A DNA stretch of 64,000 nt from Halalkalibacter sp. APA_J-10(15) (GCF_023017105.1 NZ_JALKEV010000005.1:124001-188000); one strand, 5' to 3'; shown: positions 17,907 to 27,548, counted from the stretch's first letter. The notes: generated by a model from the letters alone, not told the origin. Numbers and translations are program-made.

Positions 17907-18589
17907 TTGTAGGTGTGACGTTATTTGGTTTTAGTTTGACTTTGCTAGCGTATATACTTGCAAAAGCAGTGTATAAAAGGATTCGAATTCCTTTTTTACT
18001 ACCTGTATTAACGGCGACTGCTAGTATTATGATTCTTTTAACGGTTTTCAATGTTTCCTATGAAACGTATTATATTGGAGCGCAGTGGTTTGACCATTTG
18101 CTAGGGCCTGCTGTCGTTGCGTTAGCATTACCGCTTTATCGACAACTACCTTTAGTTATCAAATATTTGCGGACGATTTTAGTCAGTGTTAGTATTGGAG
18201 CAGTTATTGGTGTTAGTACGGGACTTTTATTAGCTGGTGAACTTGGAGTCAAAGAAGAGTTACAATTATCAATTGTCCCTAAATCAGTTACGGCTCCTGT
18301 TGCAATGGATGTTGCTGCTTCACTCGGAGGGGTACCTGCATTAGCTGCGGTCTTTGTTGCGGTAGCAGGAATTGGAGGCTCCGTTATCTCATCTTATATT
18401 TTTCAATTAGCTCACATTCATCATCCTCTTGCTCGTGGAATCGGGCTTGGGTGTGCTTCTCATGCTATTGGAACAGCAAAAGCGTTAGAATATGGTGAGC
18501 AAGAAGGAGCGATTAGCTCAATTGCGATGACGATAAGTGCAATCGTTGTTTCCATTATTGCTCCTTTACTCGTCTTTCTATTATACTGA
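17903..18589 (+). CDS. LrgB/CidB-family membrane protein
   Basis: Partner of the preceding LrgA-like protein, with about 6-7 TM helices. The family core is intact: PKSVTAPVAMDVAASLGGVPALAAVFV and GIGLGCASHAIGTAKALE. Starts at TTG 17903, overlapping the previous stop, with AAGGAGATG upstream. LrgAB-type pairs act in the membrane, and recent work on other species assigns pyruvate uptake. Length (228 aa) is typical. Confidence 0.88.
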   Translation: MIVGVTLFGFSLTLLAYILAKAVYKRIRIPFLLPVLTATASIMILLTVFNVSYETYYIGAQWFDHLLGPAVVALALPLYRQLPLVIKYLRTILVSVSIGAVIGVSTGLLLAGELGVKEELQLSIVPKSVTAPVAMDVAASLGGVPALAAVFVAVAGIGGSVISSYIFQLAHIHHPLARGIGLGCASHAIGTAKALEYGEQEGAISSIAMTISAIVVSIIAPLLVFLLY

Positions 18590-18651
18590 AGGAATATGGA
18601 ATTATAATGTTATGAAGGGTTTAGAATAGATGTGGGGTGGGAGGGACGTAA

Positions 18652-19539
18652 GTGGCTCATTTAATTAAATTAAAGGATTATTCGTCACGCTATCAATTTG
18701 ATATTCAACGATATCCTAGTCAGTATACACGCTATAAGAAGGAAAGATGGTATTATTTAAAAACAGAATGGGATCAACTCCAATTTGATGAGGACAGAGA
18801 GAACCAAGAGCAGGTAGTGGATCATAATCGACTTCGCTCTTTTTTCACTAAATTTATAAGATGGGGACATTCTATTATACCAGATGTCAATTCTTCTGAT
18901 AGATCTGCTCAAACGTTAGATGATGTGAAAAAGCAGTACGCTCATGAATTGTTCAAGATGCAAATTAAATGGGCGACGTCAATGAAAACAGGAGAATTAC
19001 ATGTGGATGAAGACTTTGAACAGGACGAATGGCTACGGTTCTTTGCGCAACAAATTCCAGATAGCTATTTCTTATTGTATCATCCAGTGTTTCTTTATAA
19101 AAAGGCAGAAATTGATTTAGATATCGTTCTTATTAGCCCATCAGAAATATGGTGTATTACGATTTTAGATGGAAAAGAACATAGTGTATTTGAAGCACGG
19201 TCAGGTCGTTATTGGTTTGAGTACATTGATAAAACGAAGAAGCAACGGATTAATCCACTTATTACATTAAAGCGGATGCGTGCTGTTATTGAAGAACGTT
19301 TAAAGGAGTCGTCAATGACATTTTCGATTAAGCAGGTTGTTCTTTGTCGTAACGGAATGATTGATTATAAATTGCAAGGAACGAATGTGGAATTTATTGA
19401 TAAGCGTGAATTTAATAAGTGGTTGGAAAGGTTACAGAACCATCCATCTCCGATCAAACATAATCAAATGCAAGTTGCTACATTATTATTAAATGAATGT
19501 GTTGATAAAAAAGAGAATGAAGAAGAAGAGAAAGAGTAG
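18652..19539 (+). CDS. NERD-like domain protein of unknown function
   Basis: A soluble 295-residue protein. The middle (about residues 135-225) looks like a divergent NERD/nuclease-related fold: YFLLYHPVFLYKKAEIDLDIVLISPSEIWCITIL, where the D-I-V-L-I-S-P pattern replaces the usual D-H-V-L-V-S-P. It is followed by a charged helical region and an acidic C-terminal tail (KKENEEEEKE). No clear catalytic Lys of active NERD nucleases is evident. Starts at GTG 18652 behind GGGAGGG and is probably cotranscribed with the small gene 12 bases downstream. Function unknown. Confidence 0.6.
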   Translation: MAHLIKLKDYSSRYQFDIQRYPSQYTRYKKERWYYLKTEWDQLQFDEDRENQEQVVDHNRLRSFFTKFIRWGHSIIPDVNSSDRSAQTLDDVKKQYAHELFKMQIKWATSMKTGELHVDEDFEQDEWLRFFAQQIPDSYFLLYHPVFLYKKAEIDLDIVLISPSEIWCITILDGKEHSVFEARSGRYWFEYIDKTKKQRINPLITLKRMRAVIEERLKESSMTFSIKQVVLCRNGMIDYKLQGTNVEFIDKREFNKWLERLQNHPSPIKHNQMQVATLLLNECVDKKENEEEEKE

Positions 19540-19551
19540 GGGGAAGTTTGT

Positions 19552-19845
19552 TTGAAGTATAGACCGAGTGATTTCCATTGGAATATACGTAAGGTTTGGA
19601 ACTGGATGGGACAAAGGGAGATTATGATTGAAATCGTTGATCTTGACAATTGTGTTTCATTTGGTCGAACTGTAAACGATGCAAAAAATGATTTAGAAGA
19701 GGCGCTTTACCAATGGATTAGAAAGAATGGTATGGATCGGCTTCCTGAAGTAAGAGATACGGCTCAGTTGATTTATATCGAAAAAGAGATGGAGAAAGAA
19801 GAGTTCGATAGGATTAACGAGGAAATTAAAGAAATGAAGCTTTAA
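19552..19845 (+). CDS. Small protein with a HicB-like fold
   Basis: A 97-residue protein whose middle, EIVDLDNCVSFGRTVNDAKNDLEEALYQWI, resembles the partial RNase H-like fold of HicB antitoxins (the pattern D-x2-x-C-x2-G-x-T-x2-A followed by a helix). There is no DNA-binding domain and no hicA toxin gene beside it. Starts at TTG 19552 with GGGGGAA upstream, 12 bases after the NERD-like gene. It could be a housekeeping relative of HicB rather than a toxin-antitoxin component. A terminator follows. Confidence 0.55.
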   Translation: MKYRPSDFHWNIRKVWNWMGQREIMIEIVDLDNCVSFGRTVNDAKNDLEEALYQWIRKNGMDRLPEVRDTAQLIYIEKEMEKEEFDRINEEIKEMKL

Positions 19846-19848
19846 AGA

Positions 19849-19881
19849 GGCTGTGGGATATGTATTCCCCAGCCTCTTTAT
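19849..19881 (+). terminator. Terminator after the HicB-like gene
   Basis: AAAGAGGCTG(TG)GGGA and TCCCCAGCCTCTTTA pair around TATGTAT, followed by a short T/A tract. The GAGGCTG arm also resembles the terminal sequence of the dispersed repeat downstream. Confidence 0.7.
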
Positions 19882-19924
19882 TAAAAGAGAAGAATGTATA
19901 AAAGATCTAAGAAGCTTAGAGTTT

Positions 19925-20193
19925 GGCACAAAAGTGTTTATATAAATGAGAAACCGAACATATACACAGTGATACAAATAACGCTCCTGAAATATACTTC
20001 GCTTTCAGCGGGAAGTTGGTGAGCTTCCTCGTCCTCGTGCTAGGCACTGCGGGGTCTCACCTTTGCTTTTCAGTTGTCTCCTTTTCATCCCGTAGGAGTC
20101 ACGTATATGTGACCCGATACGTTCGCACAATGTTCGGATTCACAGCTAAACACGTTTGTTATGTCCCAGCCTCATTGGACTTCTACACAGCCT
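19925..20193 (+). repeat. Dispersed palindromic repeat, copy D (degenerate)
   Basis: This block aligns along most of its length with the copy at 50203-50437. Shared blocks are GGCACAAAAGTG near the left end, CGCTCCTGAAATATACTTCGC in the middle, CACTGCGGGGTCTCACC, and GTTATGTCCCAGCCTC at the right end. It has an extra insertion around 20070 and several point changes. It accounts for the gap between the HicB-like gene and purU; the open frame across it is not a gene. Confidence 0.7.
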
Positions 20194-20233
20194 CAAGTCT
20201 ATTCAGGTGTTAAGCAACGATTGAAAGGTTATT

Positions 20234-21100
20234 TTAGAATATGACCGTCTTATTACCATATACGATAATTTGATCATTTAAATGCCATGTAACAGCTCTA
20301 GAAAGTGCGATTCGTTCAACTTGACGACCGGCTATTTTGAGCTTATCGGTTGTGTAACGATGATTCACACGTAAAACATCTTGTTCAATAATGGGACCTT
20401 CATCTAGATCATCCGTTACGTAATGAGCGGTAGCACCGATTAATTTCACGCCTCGTTCAAATGCCTTTGCATAAGGATTAGCTCCAATAAATGCAGGTAA
20501 AAAAGAGTGGTGAATATTAATGATTCGTTTAGGAAATGTTGAAACAAAGGTCGGTGATAAAATTTGCATATAACGTGCCAGTACAATGAAGTCAATTTCA
20601 TACTTATGAAGAAGTTTGACTGCTTCTTGCTCTGCTTCTGCTTTACTTTCTTTCGTAACAGGTACATAAAAGAAAGGTATTCCATATGATTCAACTTCTT
20701 TTTGCAGGTCTTTATGATTGCTAATAACTAACGGAATCTCTGCTTTTAATTCACCTGCTTTCCACTTCCAAAGCAATTCAAGAAGGCAATGGTCTTCTTT
20801 TGAGACGAAAATGGCCATTTTTTTCTTTCTAGAAGCAGGTTCCATACGCCAATCCATTGAGAATTCATTCGCAATTTCAATGAATGATTGCCGAAGATCT
20901 TCTAATTGATAAGAGCCATATAGGTCAAATTCAACACGCATAAAAAACATACCCCCTGAAGGGTCTGTTGAATATTGGTCGGATTGAAGAATGTTGGCTC
21001 CATTTTTTTGTAAGAAAGCTGAAACAGCTGCCACAATACCTGGTTTATCGTGACAAGAAATTAATAAACGAACTTGCGTCGATATGCTATTTACTGTCAT
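20234..21100 (-). CDS. purU: Formyltetrahydrofolate deformylase
   Basis: Hydrolyses 10-formyltetrahydrofolate to formate and tetrahydrofolate, balancing one-carbon pools. The N-terminal ACT domain is visible ([34 protein letters not shown]), followed by the formyltransferase fold. The latter has [20 protein letters not shown], holding the catalytic Asn-His pair, and [19 protein letters not shown] with the catalytic Asp. The start is ATG 21100, with GGAGGA 6 bases upstream; upstream in-frame codons are ignored. Full length (288 aa). The gene stands alone, leftward. Confidence 0.93.
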   Translation of the reverse strand: MTVNSISTQVRLLISCHDKPGIVAAVSAFLQKNGANILQSDQYSTDPSGGMFFMRVEFDLYGSYQLEDLRQSFIEIANEFSMDWRMEPASRKKKMAIFVSKEDHCLLELLWKWKAGELKAEIPLVISNHKDLQKEVESYGIPFFYVPVTKESKAEAEQEAVKLLHKYEIDFIVLARYMQILSPTFVSTFPKRIINIHHSFLPAFIGANPYAKAFERGVKLIGATAHYVTDDLDEGPIIEQDVLRVNHRYTTDKLKIAGRQVERIALSRAVTWHLNDQIIVYGNKTVIF

Positions 21101-21179
21101 TATAAGTCCTCCACATTTGTTACTATCCATTTCATTATACGAAAATACAATATACAAGTAAAAGGGATCTTACATATTT

Positions 21180-21600
21180 AAGCAAATTACTAGGTTCTTT
21201 GTCAATGAATCATATTAGAAAAACGATTTTGTTAATGAGTTTAACGTTTGATATTTGTGAATAGTAAACGGATGGAAAGAAATAATAGTAACTATAGATT
21301 GACTGTTCATAGGCTTCTCTGATAGGATAAACTATATTAGGTGTCGTATGTTTGTGAGCAGAGCCTGGCGGTTGCAGCTCTGCTTTATCACTTTATTAAT
21401 AAAACGAATGATTTGATGAAGACAGACAGTTGATAAATAAAGGTTGGTTATTAATTGTTAAGTGATCTTTTCTTACCATTACAGTGATGATCATTTTATT
21501 AAAATAACCAATTAACGTGAGCTCAAGCCTTTTCTTAGTAGAATACTTATGTTTTTACTTGAAGGAAAGATAGCGATGTAGCGTTCAGCTTCGATCTCAT
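21180..21600. other. Intergenic stretch between purU and ytmP with two dyads
   Basis: No gene is seen. A hairpin GTGAGCAGAGC...GCTCTGCTTTATCAC lies at 21354-21391, downstream of a weak promoter-like TTGACT (21299) and TAGGAT (21323, 18-base spacing). A looser dyad, GGTTATTAATTG...AAATAACCAATTAA, spans 21444-21514. These could mark a short RNA or operators, but nothing is conclusive. Confidence 0.3.
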
Positions 21601-21638
21601 ATAGGAAAAGACAGTGAATGAAAATGAGGGTGAATCGG

Positions 21639-22418
21639 GTGGAACAATTATTAGGTGATGGCTGGAAGGTATTGCCGGCCGGAGGAGTGACAGGAGAAGC
21701 ATATATTGCTCAACAAGGTGAGCAAACCGTTTTTTTAAAGCGGAACTCGTCCCCATTTTTAGCTGTTCTTTCGGCAGAAGGCATTGTTCCTAAGTTGCTA
21801 TGGACGCGAAGGCTTGAAAATGGTGATGTTGTAACAGCACAGCGCTGGTTAAGTGGGCGAGAATTAAAAGCCTATGAAATGAAAGAAAATAGGGTCGCAG
21901 CACTTTTAGCAAAAATCCATAATTCTAGTGAATTACTCGATATGTTTAAACGAATTGGAAATGAACCGTTAACTCCTTATCGTATAGTAGAGAATTTACG
22001 ATTACAATTACAAGCCCATCACCTCGAAGATCCTACAATTGAACAAGCAATGACGTATTTAATTGATAAATTAGAAGCTGTTCGCTTTCATCATTACGTC
22101 GTATGTCATTGTGATATTAATCATAATAATTGGATGATTGATGATGAGGAGCATCTTTATTTAATTGATTGGGATGGAGCTAAAGTAGCAGATCCAGCCA
22201 TTGACTTAGGTTTGTTACTTTATTCTTATATTGCTGAATCAGATTGGGCCGTTTGGTTAGAGCAATACGGAATAGTGTTAGATAAATCTTTGCGCGAGAG
22301 AATGCACTGGTATGTTGTATCGCAATCCATTTCTGTACTAATTTGGCATTTTGAACGTGAACAATTAGATGAAGTGGAACAGCTGAAGGTATATTTAAAT
22401 AGTTTATTACTAAGTTAA
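21639..22418 (+). CDS. ytmP: Aminoglycoside/choline kinase-fold phosphotransferase (YtmP)
   Basis: A protein kinase-like fold enzyme of the APH/choline kinase superfamily with unknown substrate. The catalytic loop is VVCHCDINHNNWMI (HxDxxxxN) and the metal site is YLIDWDGAKVADPAIDLG (D of the DFG-like motif). The N-terminus MEQLLGDGWKVLPAGGVTGEAYIAQ followed by FLKRNSSPFLAVLSAEGIVPKLLW matches YtmP. I choose GTG 21639, with GAGGGTG 6 bases upstream; ATGs at 21618 and 21624 are in frame but have poor ribosome sites. Length about 259 aa. It sits a short distance before ytzH and trmB, as in B. subtilis. Confidence 0.85.
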   Translation: MEQLLGDGWKVLPAGGVTGEAYIAQQGEQTVFLKRNSSPFLAVLSAEGIVPKLLWTRRLENGDVVTAQRWLSGRELKAYEMKENRVAALLAKIHNSSELLDMFKRIGNEPLTPYRIVENLRLQLQAHHLEDPTIEQAMTYLIDKLEAVRFHHYVVCHCDINHNNWMIDDEEHLYLIDWDGAKVADPAIDLGLLLYSYIAESDWAVWLEQYGIVLDKSLRERMHWYVVSQSISVLIWHFEREQLDEVEQLKVYLNSLLLS

Positions 22419-22425
22419 ATACAGC

Positions 22426-22466
22426 GAGGGTGCTTTAAATGGTTTTTAAACCTTTAAGGCACCCTC
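22426..22466. terminator. Hairpin between convergent ytmP and ytzH
   Basis: GAGGGTGCTTTAAA and TTTAAGGCACCCTC pair with one bulge around a loop of about 12 bases. It probably terminates ytmP. Confidence 0.65.
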
Positions 22467-22562
22467 AATTAGTAGTGGTTGTTCGTTCACTCTTAAGAAC
22501 CACTTGAACAAATAACATTACTGAGATTTCACCATCTTATTTCCGGGGGAATGGAGCATGTA

Positions 22563-22814
22563 CTATTCGATGTTTAGCGAGTTCATCCATTGACTGACCT
22601 CTTCATCGGGAAAGGGCTGGTGATTAAGTGTGTGAAGCTGTTGGATTGATGAAAGCGTCGCACGTAGTTCTGGTGCTAAGGAAGTATCATTTGAAAGGCT
22701 AGACACTAATCGTTCAATTTGAGCTGCTTCATCAGTTGTCATATAATGTTCATTCGCCTGGTTTTGCAAGAGGTCTTTTAATAATTGAAGCTTCGTTTGT
22801 GAAGTAATCGGCAT
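22563..22814 (-). CDS. ytzH: YtzH-like small protein
   Basis: A soluble 83-residue protein of unknown function, predicted largely helical (TSQTKLQLLKDLLQNQANEHYMTTDEAAQIERLVSSLSND). Starts at ATG 22814 preceded by AAAGGAG at about 10 bases; the 24 additional in-frame codons upstream are not expected to be translated. It sits between ytmP and trmB, which is where ytzH lies in Bacillus, and diverges from trmB. Nothing in the sequence suggests an enzymatic role. Confidence 0.75.
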   Translation of the reverse strand: MPITSQTKLQLLKDLLQNQANEHYMTTDEAAQIERLVSSLSNDTSLAPELRATLSSIQQLHTLNHQPFPDEEVSQWMNSLNIE

Positions 22815-22929
22815 GTTATAAAGACTCCTTTCAATCTTATGAATAACGTAACAATGTACAATGTTATCGTAACCGAATGTATACAATATATACTTATCTA
22901 GTTATTTTCGCGTTAAGGAGTGTACGCAA

Positions 22930-23574
22930 ATGAGATTAAGAAATAAGCCGTGGGCGAAAGAAGAATTAGCCCAATATCCTGAAATAGTGGTTCAACGCCC
23001 TGAGTTGCATAAAGGGAAGTGGCAAGAGCTTTTTGGTAACAGTCACCCGATCTACATTGAAGTTGGCACAGGAAAAGGGCAATTTTTAACCGGAATGGCT
23101 CAGCAGTACCCTAATGTAAATTTTATAGGTATTGAAAAATACGAGACTGTCCTATTAACCGCTTTAGAGCGAGCAAAAGCATTAAAGCTACCCAATTTGA
23201 AATTTCTAAATGAGGATGCTATTGATTTGCTGCAATTCTTTGAAAAGGATGATTTAAGTAGAGTGTACATTAATTTTACCGATCCTTGGCCAAAGAACCG
23301 ACATGAAAAGAGGCGGTTAACTTACAAGGACTATCTCGAATTATATGAGCAATTGTTAAAGAGTGATGGTGAAATTCATTTTAAAACAGACAATCAAGGT
23401 TTGTTTGAATATTCGTTGGAGAGCTTCTCAAGGTTTGGATTAATTGTTAAAAATGTTAGCCTTAACCTACATAAAAGTCAGTTTGAAGGAAATATCATGA
23501 CGGAATATGAAGAGAAATTTTCAAAAAAGGGAATGCGGATTTATCGCTGCGAAGCTATGTTTAAAGAAGAGTAA
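22930..23574 (+). CDS. trmB: tRNA (guanine-N7)-methyltransferase
   Basis: Methylates G46 in the variable loop of tRNA using SAM. The SAM-binding loop is [16 protein letters not shown], with the acidic ribose contact in FIGIEKYE. The catalytic/tRNA-binding motif is [19 protein letters not shown], highly diagnostic of Trm[18 protein letters not shown] and [17 protein letters not shown] complete the family signature. Start ATG 22930 behind AAGGAGTG. Normal length (214 aa). Confidence 0.96.
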   Translation: MRLRNKPWAKEELAQYPEIVVQRPELHKGKWQELFGNSHPIYIEVGTGKGQFLTGMAQQYPNVNFIGIEKYETVLLTALERAKALKLPNLKFLNEDAIDLLQFFEKDDLSRVYINFTDPWPKNRHEKRRLTYKDYLELYEQLLKSDGEIHFKTDNQGLFEYSLESFSRFGLIVKNVSLNLHKSQFEGNIMTEYEEKFSKKGMRIYRCEAMFKEE

Positions 23575-23634
23575 GTATAAAATAATCTAGATCAGTGTCA
23601 TTGGTCTAGTTGCATTCAAAGATGTTATTATCAT

Positions 23635-23665
23635 GCACTCCATGAAAAATCTCTCTCATGGAGTG
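23635..23665. terminator. Hairpin between convergent trmB and ytzB
   Basis: GCACTCCATGA and TCATGGAGTGC form a perfect 11-bp stem with a 9-base loop in the short gap between converging genes. There is no strong T-tract. Confidence 0.6.
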
Positions 23666-23681
23666 CTGAGAACCATTCAGG

Positions 23682-23990
23682 CTACAATTGCTCTAACTCG
23701 ATAATTGTGCCACTGTTCGTTTCAACGAGAAATTCATATTGAACAGTTCCATTATCATTAACTGTTGATATTCCACCACGATAGACATGATAGTCGATTG
23801 ATTGACGAGTGACTGTTTCAGGAACCATATGAATCCATGAGCCGGAAATGTGATACGTCGGTTGCATTGCTTTTTTGACTTTTTTTAATGCGTTTTCTGG
23901 TGTTATATTTTGAGGTCTTTTTTTATTTTGGAGCCATAATCCTATAGACACCCCTACACCTAATCCAAGTAAAAAGCGTTTAACGGTCAT
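23682..23990 (-). CDS. ytzB: PepSY-domain small protein (YtzB-like)
   Basis: A 102-residue protein with one N-terminal hydrophobic segment (FLLGLGVGVSIGLWL) acting as a signal or anchor, followed by a single PepSY-like domain: ITPENALKKVKKAMQP, then beta strands ending in TNSGTIIELEQL. PepSY domains often inhibit peptidases. The gene sits head-to-head with the aminopeptidase ytoP, as YtzB does in Bacillus. Start ATG 23990 behind AGAAAGAAGGAAG. The symbol is assigned partly by position. Confidence 0.7.
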   Translation of the reverse strand: MTVKRFLLGLGVGVSIGLWLQNKKRPQNITPENALKKVKKAMQPTYHISGSWIHMVPETVTRQSIDYHVYRGGISTVNDNGTVQYEFLVETNSGTIIELEQL

Positions 23991-24142
23991 TTTCTTCTTC
24001 CTTTCTTCTCATTGAGTCCAATTCTTCCTTGTGTTCAATTGTAGTATACATAAAAAAAGTTATTTGACCAAACTAAGTAGCATCCTTTAAAAAAGTTAGC
24101 TAAAATGAATAGAAGTGAACAGAAAGAGAAAGGAGATTCGAG

Positions 24143-25216
24143 ATGAACTCAGATACATTATCGATGTTTCGGACATTAACAGAATTACAAGGTGCTCCAG
24201 GATTCGAACATTCAGTGCGAAATTATGTTCGAACGCAATTGGAGAACTATACAGAAGAAATTATTCAAGATCGATTAGGAAGTATCTTTGGGGTGAAACG
24301 TGGTAATGAGTCTGGCCCAAATGTAATGGTAGCTGGACATATGGATGAAGTTGGGTTTATGGTAACATCTATTAGTAAAAATGGACTCATTCGATTTCAA
24401 GCGTTAGGTGGATGGTGGAGTCAAGTTCTACTTGCTCAACGCGTTCAAATTATAACTGCAGAAGGACCAGTGATTGGAGTCATCGGTTCAACGCCACCTC
24501 ATTTATTGGACGAAGCACAAAGAAAAAAACCTATGGCAATGAAGCACATGTATATTGATATTGGAGCAGATAATCAGGATGATGCCGTAAAGATCGGAAT
24601 TAAGCCGGGACAACAAATTGTACCGGTCTGCCCATTTACACAAATGGCAAATCCTAAGAAGCTTCTTGCTAAAGCATGGGATAATCGTTATGGTGTTGGG
24701 CTTGCCATTGAGCTGTTAAAGGAATTAAAGGATGAAAGAATCCCTAATATTCTTTTTTCAGGAGCGACTGTTCAAGAAGAGGTTGGGTTAAGAGGAGCTG
24801 CTACTGCATCGAATATGATAAAGCCTGATATTTTTTATGCATTAGATGCAAGTCCAGCTAATGATGCGACTGGAGGTAAGGATGCTTTTGGTCAACTAGG
24901 CAAGGGAGCGTTATTGCGTATTTTTGATCGTTCGATGATTACACACAGGGGGATGAGGGAATTTATTTTAGATACAGCTGAATCACACGATATTCCTTAT
25001 CAATATTTCATTTCTCAAGGAGGGACGGATGCCGGTCGAGTTCATATGACTGGTGATGGTGTACCATCAGCTGTAATTGGTATTTGTGCACGGTATATTC
25101 ATACATCAGCTTCCATTATTCATGTCGATGATTACGCTGCTGCAAAGGAGCTGTTAATGAAATTAGTGAAAGCGACTGATATGACTACAATCCGATCCAT
25201 TCAAGAGAGTGTATAA
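24143..25216 (+). CDS. ytoP: M42-family glutamyl/deblocking aminopeptidase (YtoP)
   Basis: A cytoplasmic metallo-aminopeptidase of the PepA/FrvX/YsdC group. The first metal His-Asp is [11 protein letters not shown], the bridging Asp is in [17 protein letters not shown], the catalytic Glu pair is [24 protein letters not shown] holds a further ligand Asp, and the C-terminal ligand His lies in [16 protein letters not shown]. Start ATG 24143 with AAAGGAG upstream. Full length (357 aa). Divergent from ytzB. Confidence 0.92.
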   Translation: MNSDTLSMFRTLTELQGAPGFEHSVRNYVRTQLENYTEEIIQDRLGSIFGVKRGNESGPNVMVAGHMDEVGFMVTSISKNGLIRFQALGGWWSQVLLAQRVQIITAEGPVIGVIGSTPPHLLDEAQRKKPMAMKHMYIDIGADNQDDAVKIGIKPGQQIVPVCPFTQMANPKKLLAKAWDNRYGVGLAIELLKELKDERIPNILFSGATVQEEVGLRGAATASNMIKPDIFYALDASPANDATGGKDAFGQLGKGALLRIFDRSMITHRGMREFILDTAESHDIPYQYFISQGGTDAGRVHMTGDGVPSAVIGICARYIHTSASIIHVDDYAAAKELLMKLVKATDMTTIRSIQESV

Positions 25217-25290
25217 CCTTGAGAAGAAGAGGACATCAAATGAGTTAAAAATTAAACTTTTTCAGTGCCATTGAAATAAGGAGGGATGAG

Positions 25291-25806
25291 ATGATAGTTG
25301 CAATTGGATCAAAAAATCCGGCAAAGGTTCATGCTGTTCAAGCTACTCTTATTCAAGAAGAGATTCGCTTTATTCCGATAGCTGCTAAATCAAGTGTGGA
25401 CTCACAACCTTTTTCTGACGAAGAGACGATTCTAGGTGCACGAAACCGTGCGAAGGATGCTCTTCTACAATTGAGTACTTCAACAATGGCCTTCGGATTA
25501 GAAGGTGGAGTCATTGAGACTCGCTTCGGTCTTATGTTATGTAATTGGGGGGTGCTTCTTCATCAGGATGGAAGAGAATGGATTGCCGGAGGGGCTCGAA
25601 TTCCTCTCCCAGAAGACATATCGAATCAACTTCGTACCGGTCAGGAGCTCGGGAATGTCATGGCAGAGTATGTTGGTGATCGAGAAGTTCGAAAAAAACA
25701 AGGGGCTATTGGCGTATTTAGTCATGGATTTGTTGATCGAAAAGAAATGTTTTCTCATATTGTAAAACTCCTTTATGGACAATATCTTTTGAGCGAGAAA
25801 CATTAA
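25291..25806 (+). CDS. DUF84/YjjX-family non-canonical NTP phosphatase
   Basis: Belongs to the inosine/xanthosine triphosphatase (YjjX/DUF84) family, related to the ITPase Maf/HAM1 fold, which removes damaged purine nucleotides. Seen: IVAIGSKNPAKVHAVQATL (N-terminal substrate loop), QPFSDEETILGARNRAKDAL, AFGLEGGVIET (acidic metal site), and a C-terminal KKQGAIGVFSHGFVDRKEMF typical of the family. Start ATG 25291 behind AAGGAGGGATGAG. The 171-aa length is normal. Exact NTP preference is unknown. Confidence 0.82.
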   Translation: MIVAIGSKNPAKVHAVQATLIQEEIRFIPIAAKSSVDSQPFSDEETILGARNRAKDALLQLSTSTMAFGLEGGVIETRFGLMLCNWGVLLHQDGREWIAGGARIPLPEDISNQLRTGQELGNVMAEYVGDREVRKKQGAIGVFSHGFVDRKEMFSHIVKLLYGQYLLSEKH

Positions 25807-25905
25807 ATTCTGTCATGTTAGCTGTAAACGGTTCTTGTCAGCCCTATAGGATAAAGGTATGATAAAGGAGGTATCTTTAAGTTCTTTTAAAGGAGTGTCC
25901 TTATT

Positions 25906-26514
25906 TTGAAAGTGAACCGGTGGTTGACTCGAGTTGGAATTGTTTTTTTGCTTTTTGGAACGATGTTGATTATAGGGTGTTCAGTATCAGACGAAGAAGC
26001 GCTTGAATTAGGCTATGAGACGTATATGGATCTTATCCAACAAGAGCCTAATGAGACGAACATAGAGGAAGAGGGCGTTGCTTTGTATTTACCAGATCAT
26101 TTAGTTGTATCGGAAAGCACTCCCTTCAATATGTTGATTGAGGAACAACAAGGTGATCAACGTTATCTGCTATTTCATTATCCAACAGAGCCTAAGACGA
26201 GCTCGTTTAATCTAGAGCGTGACAGAGAGTTAGAAGAAGATGCCATTATCTTTGAAGTGGTTGAAACCGATGAGTATCTTTCCTTCCTAGTTGTTAAGGA
26301 TTATGTTAATTCAAAGGATGAAGTAGAAGAAGATGTGCAAGAAATAGAAAGTGATGAAGAATCACAGCAAGAAGATCAGCTATTTGTTTTGGTTTCGATA
26401 GGTGGAGTAAAAGTATCTGCGCTTTCCACTTACGAGGAGTTAGTAGAAGATATTGAGCTAATGACAAAAATGATTCATTCCTATCAATTAATTGATGTTG
26501 AAGAATCGTCATAG
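25906..26514 (+). CDS. Predicted lipoprotein, acidic, unknown function
   Basis: The N-terminus is a lipoprotein signal: charged MKVNRWLTR, a hydrophobic stretch, then the lipobox IIGC with Cys25 as the lipidation site. The mature part is strongly acidic (DEVEEDVQEIESDEESQQEDQ) with no motif I recognise. Starts at TTG 25906 with AAAGGAG about 12 bases upstream. It stands immediately before the EIIC-like membrane gene (12-base gap) and the two are probably cotranscribed. No homologue is named with confidence. Confidence 0.7.
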   Translation: MKVNRWLTRVGIVFLLFGTMLIIGCSVSDEEALELGYETYMDLIQQEPNETNIEEEGVALYLPDHLVVSESTPFNMLIEEQQGDQRYLLFHYPTEPKTSSFNLERDRELEEDAIIFEVVETDEYLSFLVVKDYVNSKDEVEEDVQEIESDEESQQEDQLFVLVSIGGVKVSALSTYEELVEDIELMTKMIHSYQLIDVEESS

Positions 26515-26525
26515 GAGGAGCATGC

Positions 26526-27548
26526 GTGAGAGCGTTCTTAAAAAGAAAAGGGATCGAATGTTCATGGCGAACATATTTTATTACAGGTCTTAGCTATATG
26601 GCATTAGGCTTGTTTGCCTCTCTTATTATTGGTTTGATTATGAAAACGGCTGGAGAGAATATTGAACCGTATATTCCGGCATTTTCATTGTTAGTCGATA
26701 TGGGAGATTTAGCGATGGGCTTAATGGGTCCTGCCATTGGTGTGGCTGTTGCTTATGGTCTAAAAGCACCGAGGCTAGTCGTATTTGCTGCTGTTATTAC
26801 TGGAGCTGCTGGGGCTGAGCTTGCTGGACCTGCTGGAAGCTTTATCGCTGCTGTCCTGTCCGTTGAGATTGGAAAACTTGTTTCTCAAGAGACAAAAATC
26901 GATATTATTGTAACGCCTTTTGTTACAATTGTTTCAGGATTTCTTACAGCCTATTTTATTGGACCATGGATTCAATTGGCATTAACACAATTTGGAGAGT
27001 TGATAAAATGGGGAACCGAACAACAACCAATATTATTAGGCATTGTTGTTGCGACATTAATGGGGTTAGCATTAACAGCACCAATTTCGAGTGCTGCATT
27101 AGCTATCATGCTTGAGCTAGATGGAATGGCTGCTGGAGCAGCGACAGTAGGCTGCGCAGCTCAAATGATTGGATTTGCTGTAAGTAGCTATCGTGAGAAT
27201 CGTTTGTCAGGCTTGGTCGCTTTAGGCATGGGAACATCGATGCTACAAGTACCTAACGTGATGAAGAACCCACTTATTCTTATACCACCTGTTATAGCTG
27301 GAGCGATCCTAGCCCCTTTTGCAACTGTTATGTTTCAAATGTCAAACAGTGCCGCTGGTGCTGGAATGGGAACAAGTGGATTAGTTGGGCCGATTTTAAC
27401 CATTTCTGAGATGGGCTTAACGACCAATGTAATCGTTGCGATCGGATTGCTTCATTTTGTCGGACCAGCTGTTATAAGCTTGCTTGTGTCAGAATGGATG
27501 AGGAAGAAGGGTCTTATTCGTTTTGGTGATATGAAAATTGACCAATAA
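26526..27548 (+). CDS. PTS EIIC-like/PfoR-type integral membrane protein
   Basis: A membrane protein with about 9-10 TM segments and glycine/alanine-rich helices, resembling the PTS_EIIC_2 family that includes Clostridium PfoR. Recognisable stretches are GPAIGVAVAYGLKAPRLVVF, ALTAPISSAALAIMLELDGMAAGAATVGCAAQMIGFAVSS, and GMGTSGLVGPI. No IIA or IIB domain or partner gene is present nearby, so sugar phosphotransfer is not supported; a solute transport or regulatory role is possible. Starts at GTG 26526, with TAGGAGGAG right upstream. Confidence 0.7.
   Translation: MRAFLKRKGIECSWRTYFITGLSYMALGLFASLIIGLIMKTAGENIEPYIPAFSLLVDMGDLAMGLMGPAIGVAVAYGLKAPRLVVFAAVITGAAGAELAGPAGSFIAAVLSVEIGKLVSQETKIDIIVTPFVTIVSGFLTAYFIGPWIQLALTQFGELIKWGTEQQPILLGIVVATLMGLALTAPISSAALAIMLELDGMAAGAATVGCAAQMIGFAVSSYRENRLSGLVALGMGTSMLQVPNVMKNPLILIPPVIAGAILAPFATVMFQMSNSAAGAGMGTSGLVGPILTISEMGLTTNVIVAIGLLHFVGPAVISLLVSEWMRKKGLIRFGDMKIDQ

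Noticed and set aside
17538-18589. LrgAB pair as a phage holin module
   Set aside because: Both proteins are ordinary chromosomal LrgA/LrgB family members with no phage genes nearby.
20016-20213. 65-codon plus-strand frame between the HicB-like gene and purU
   Set aside because: It lies entirely in a palindromic repeat; the equivalent repeat at 50.3 kb does not keep the same protein.
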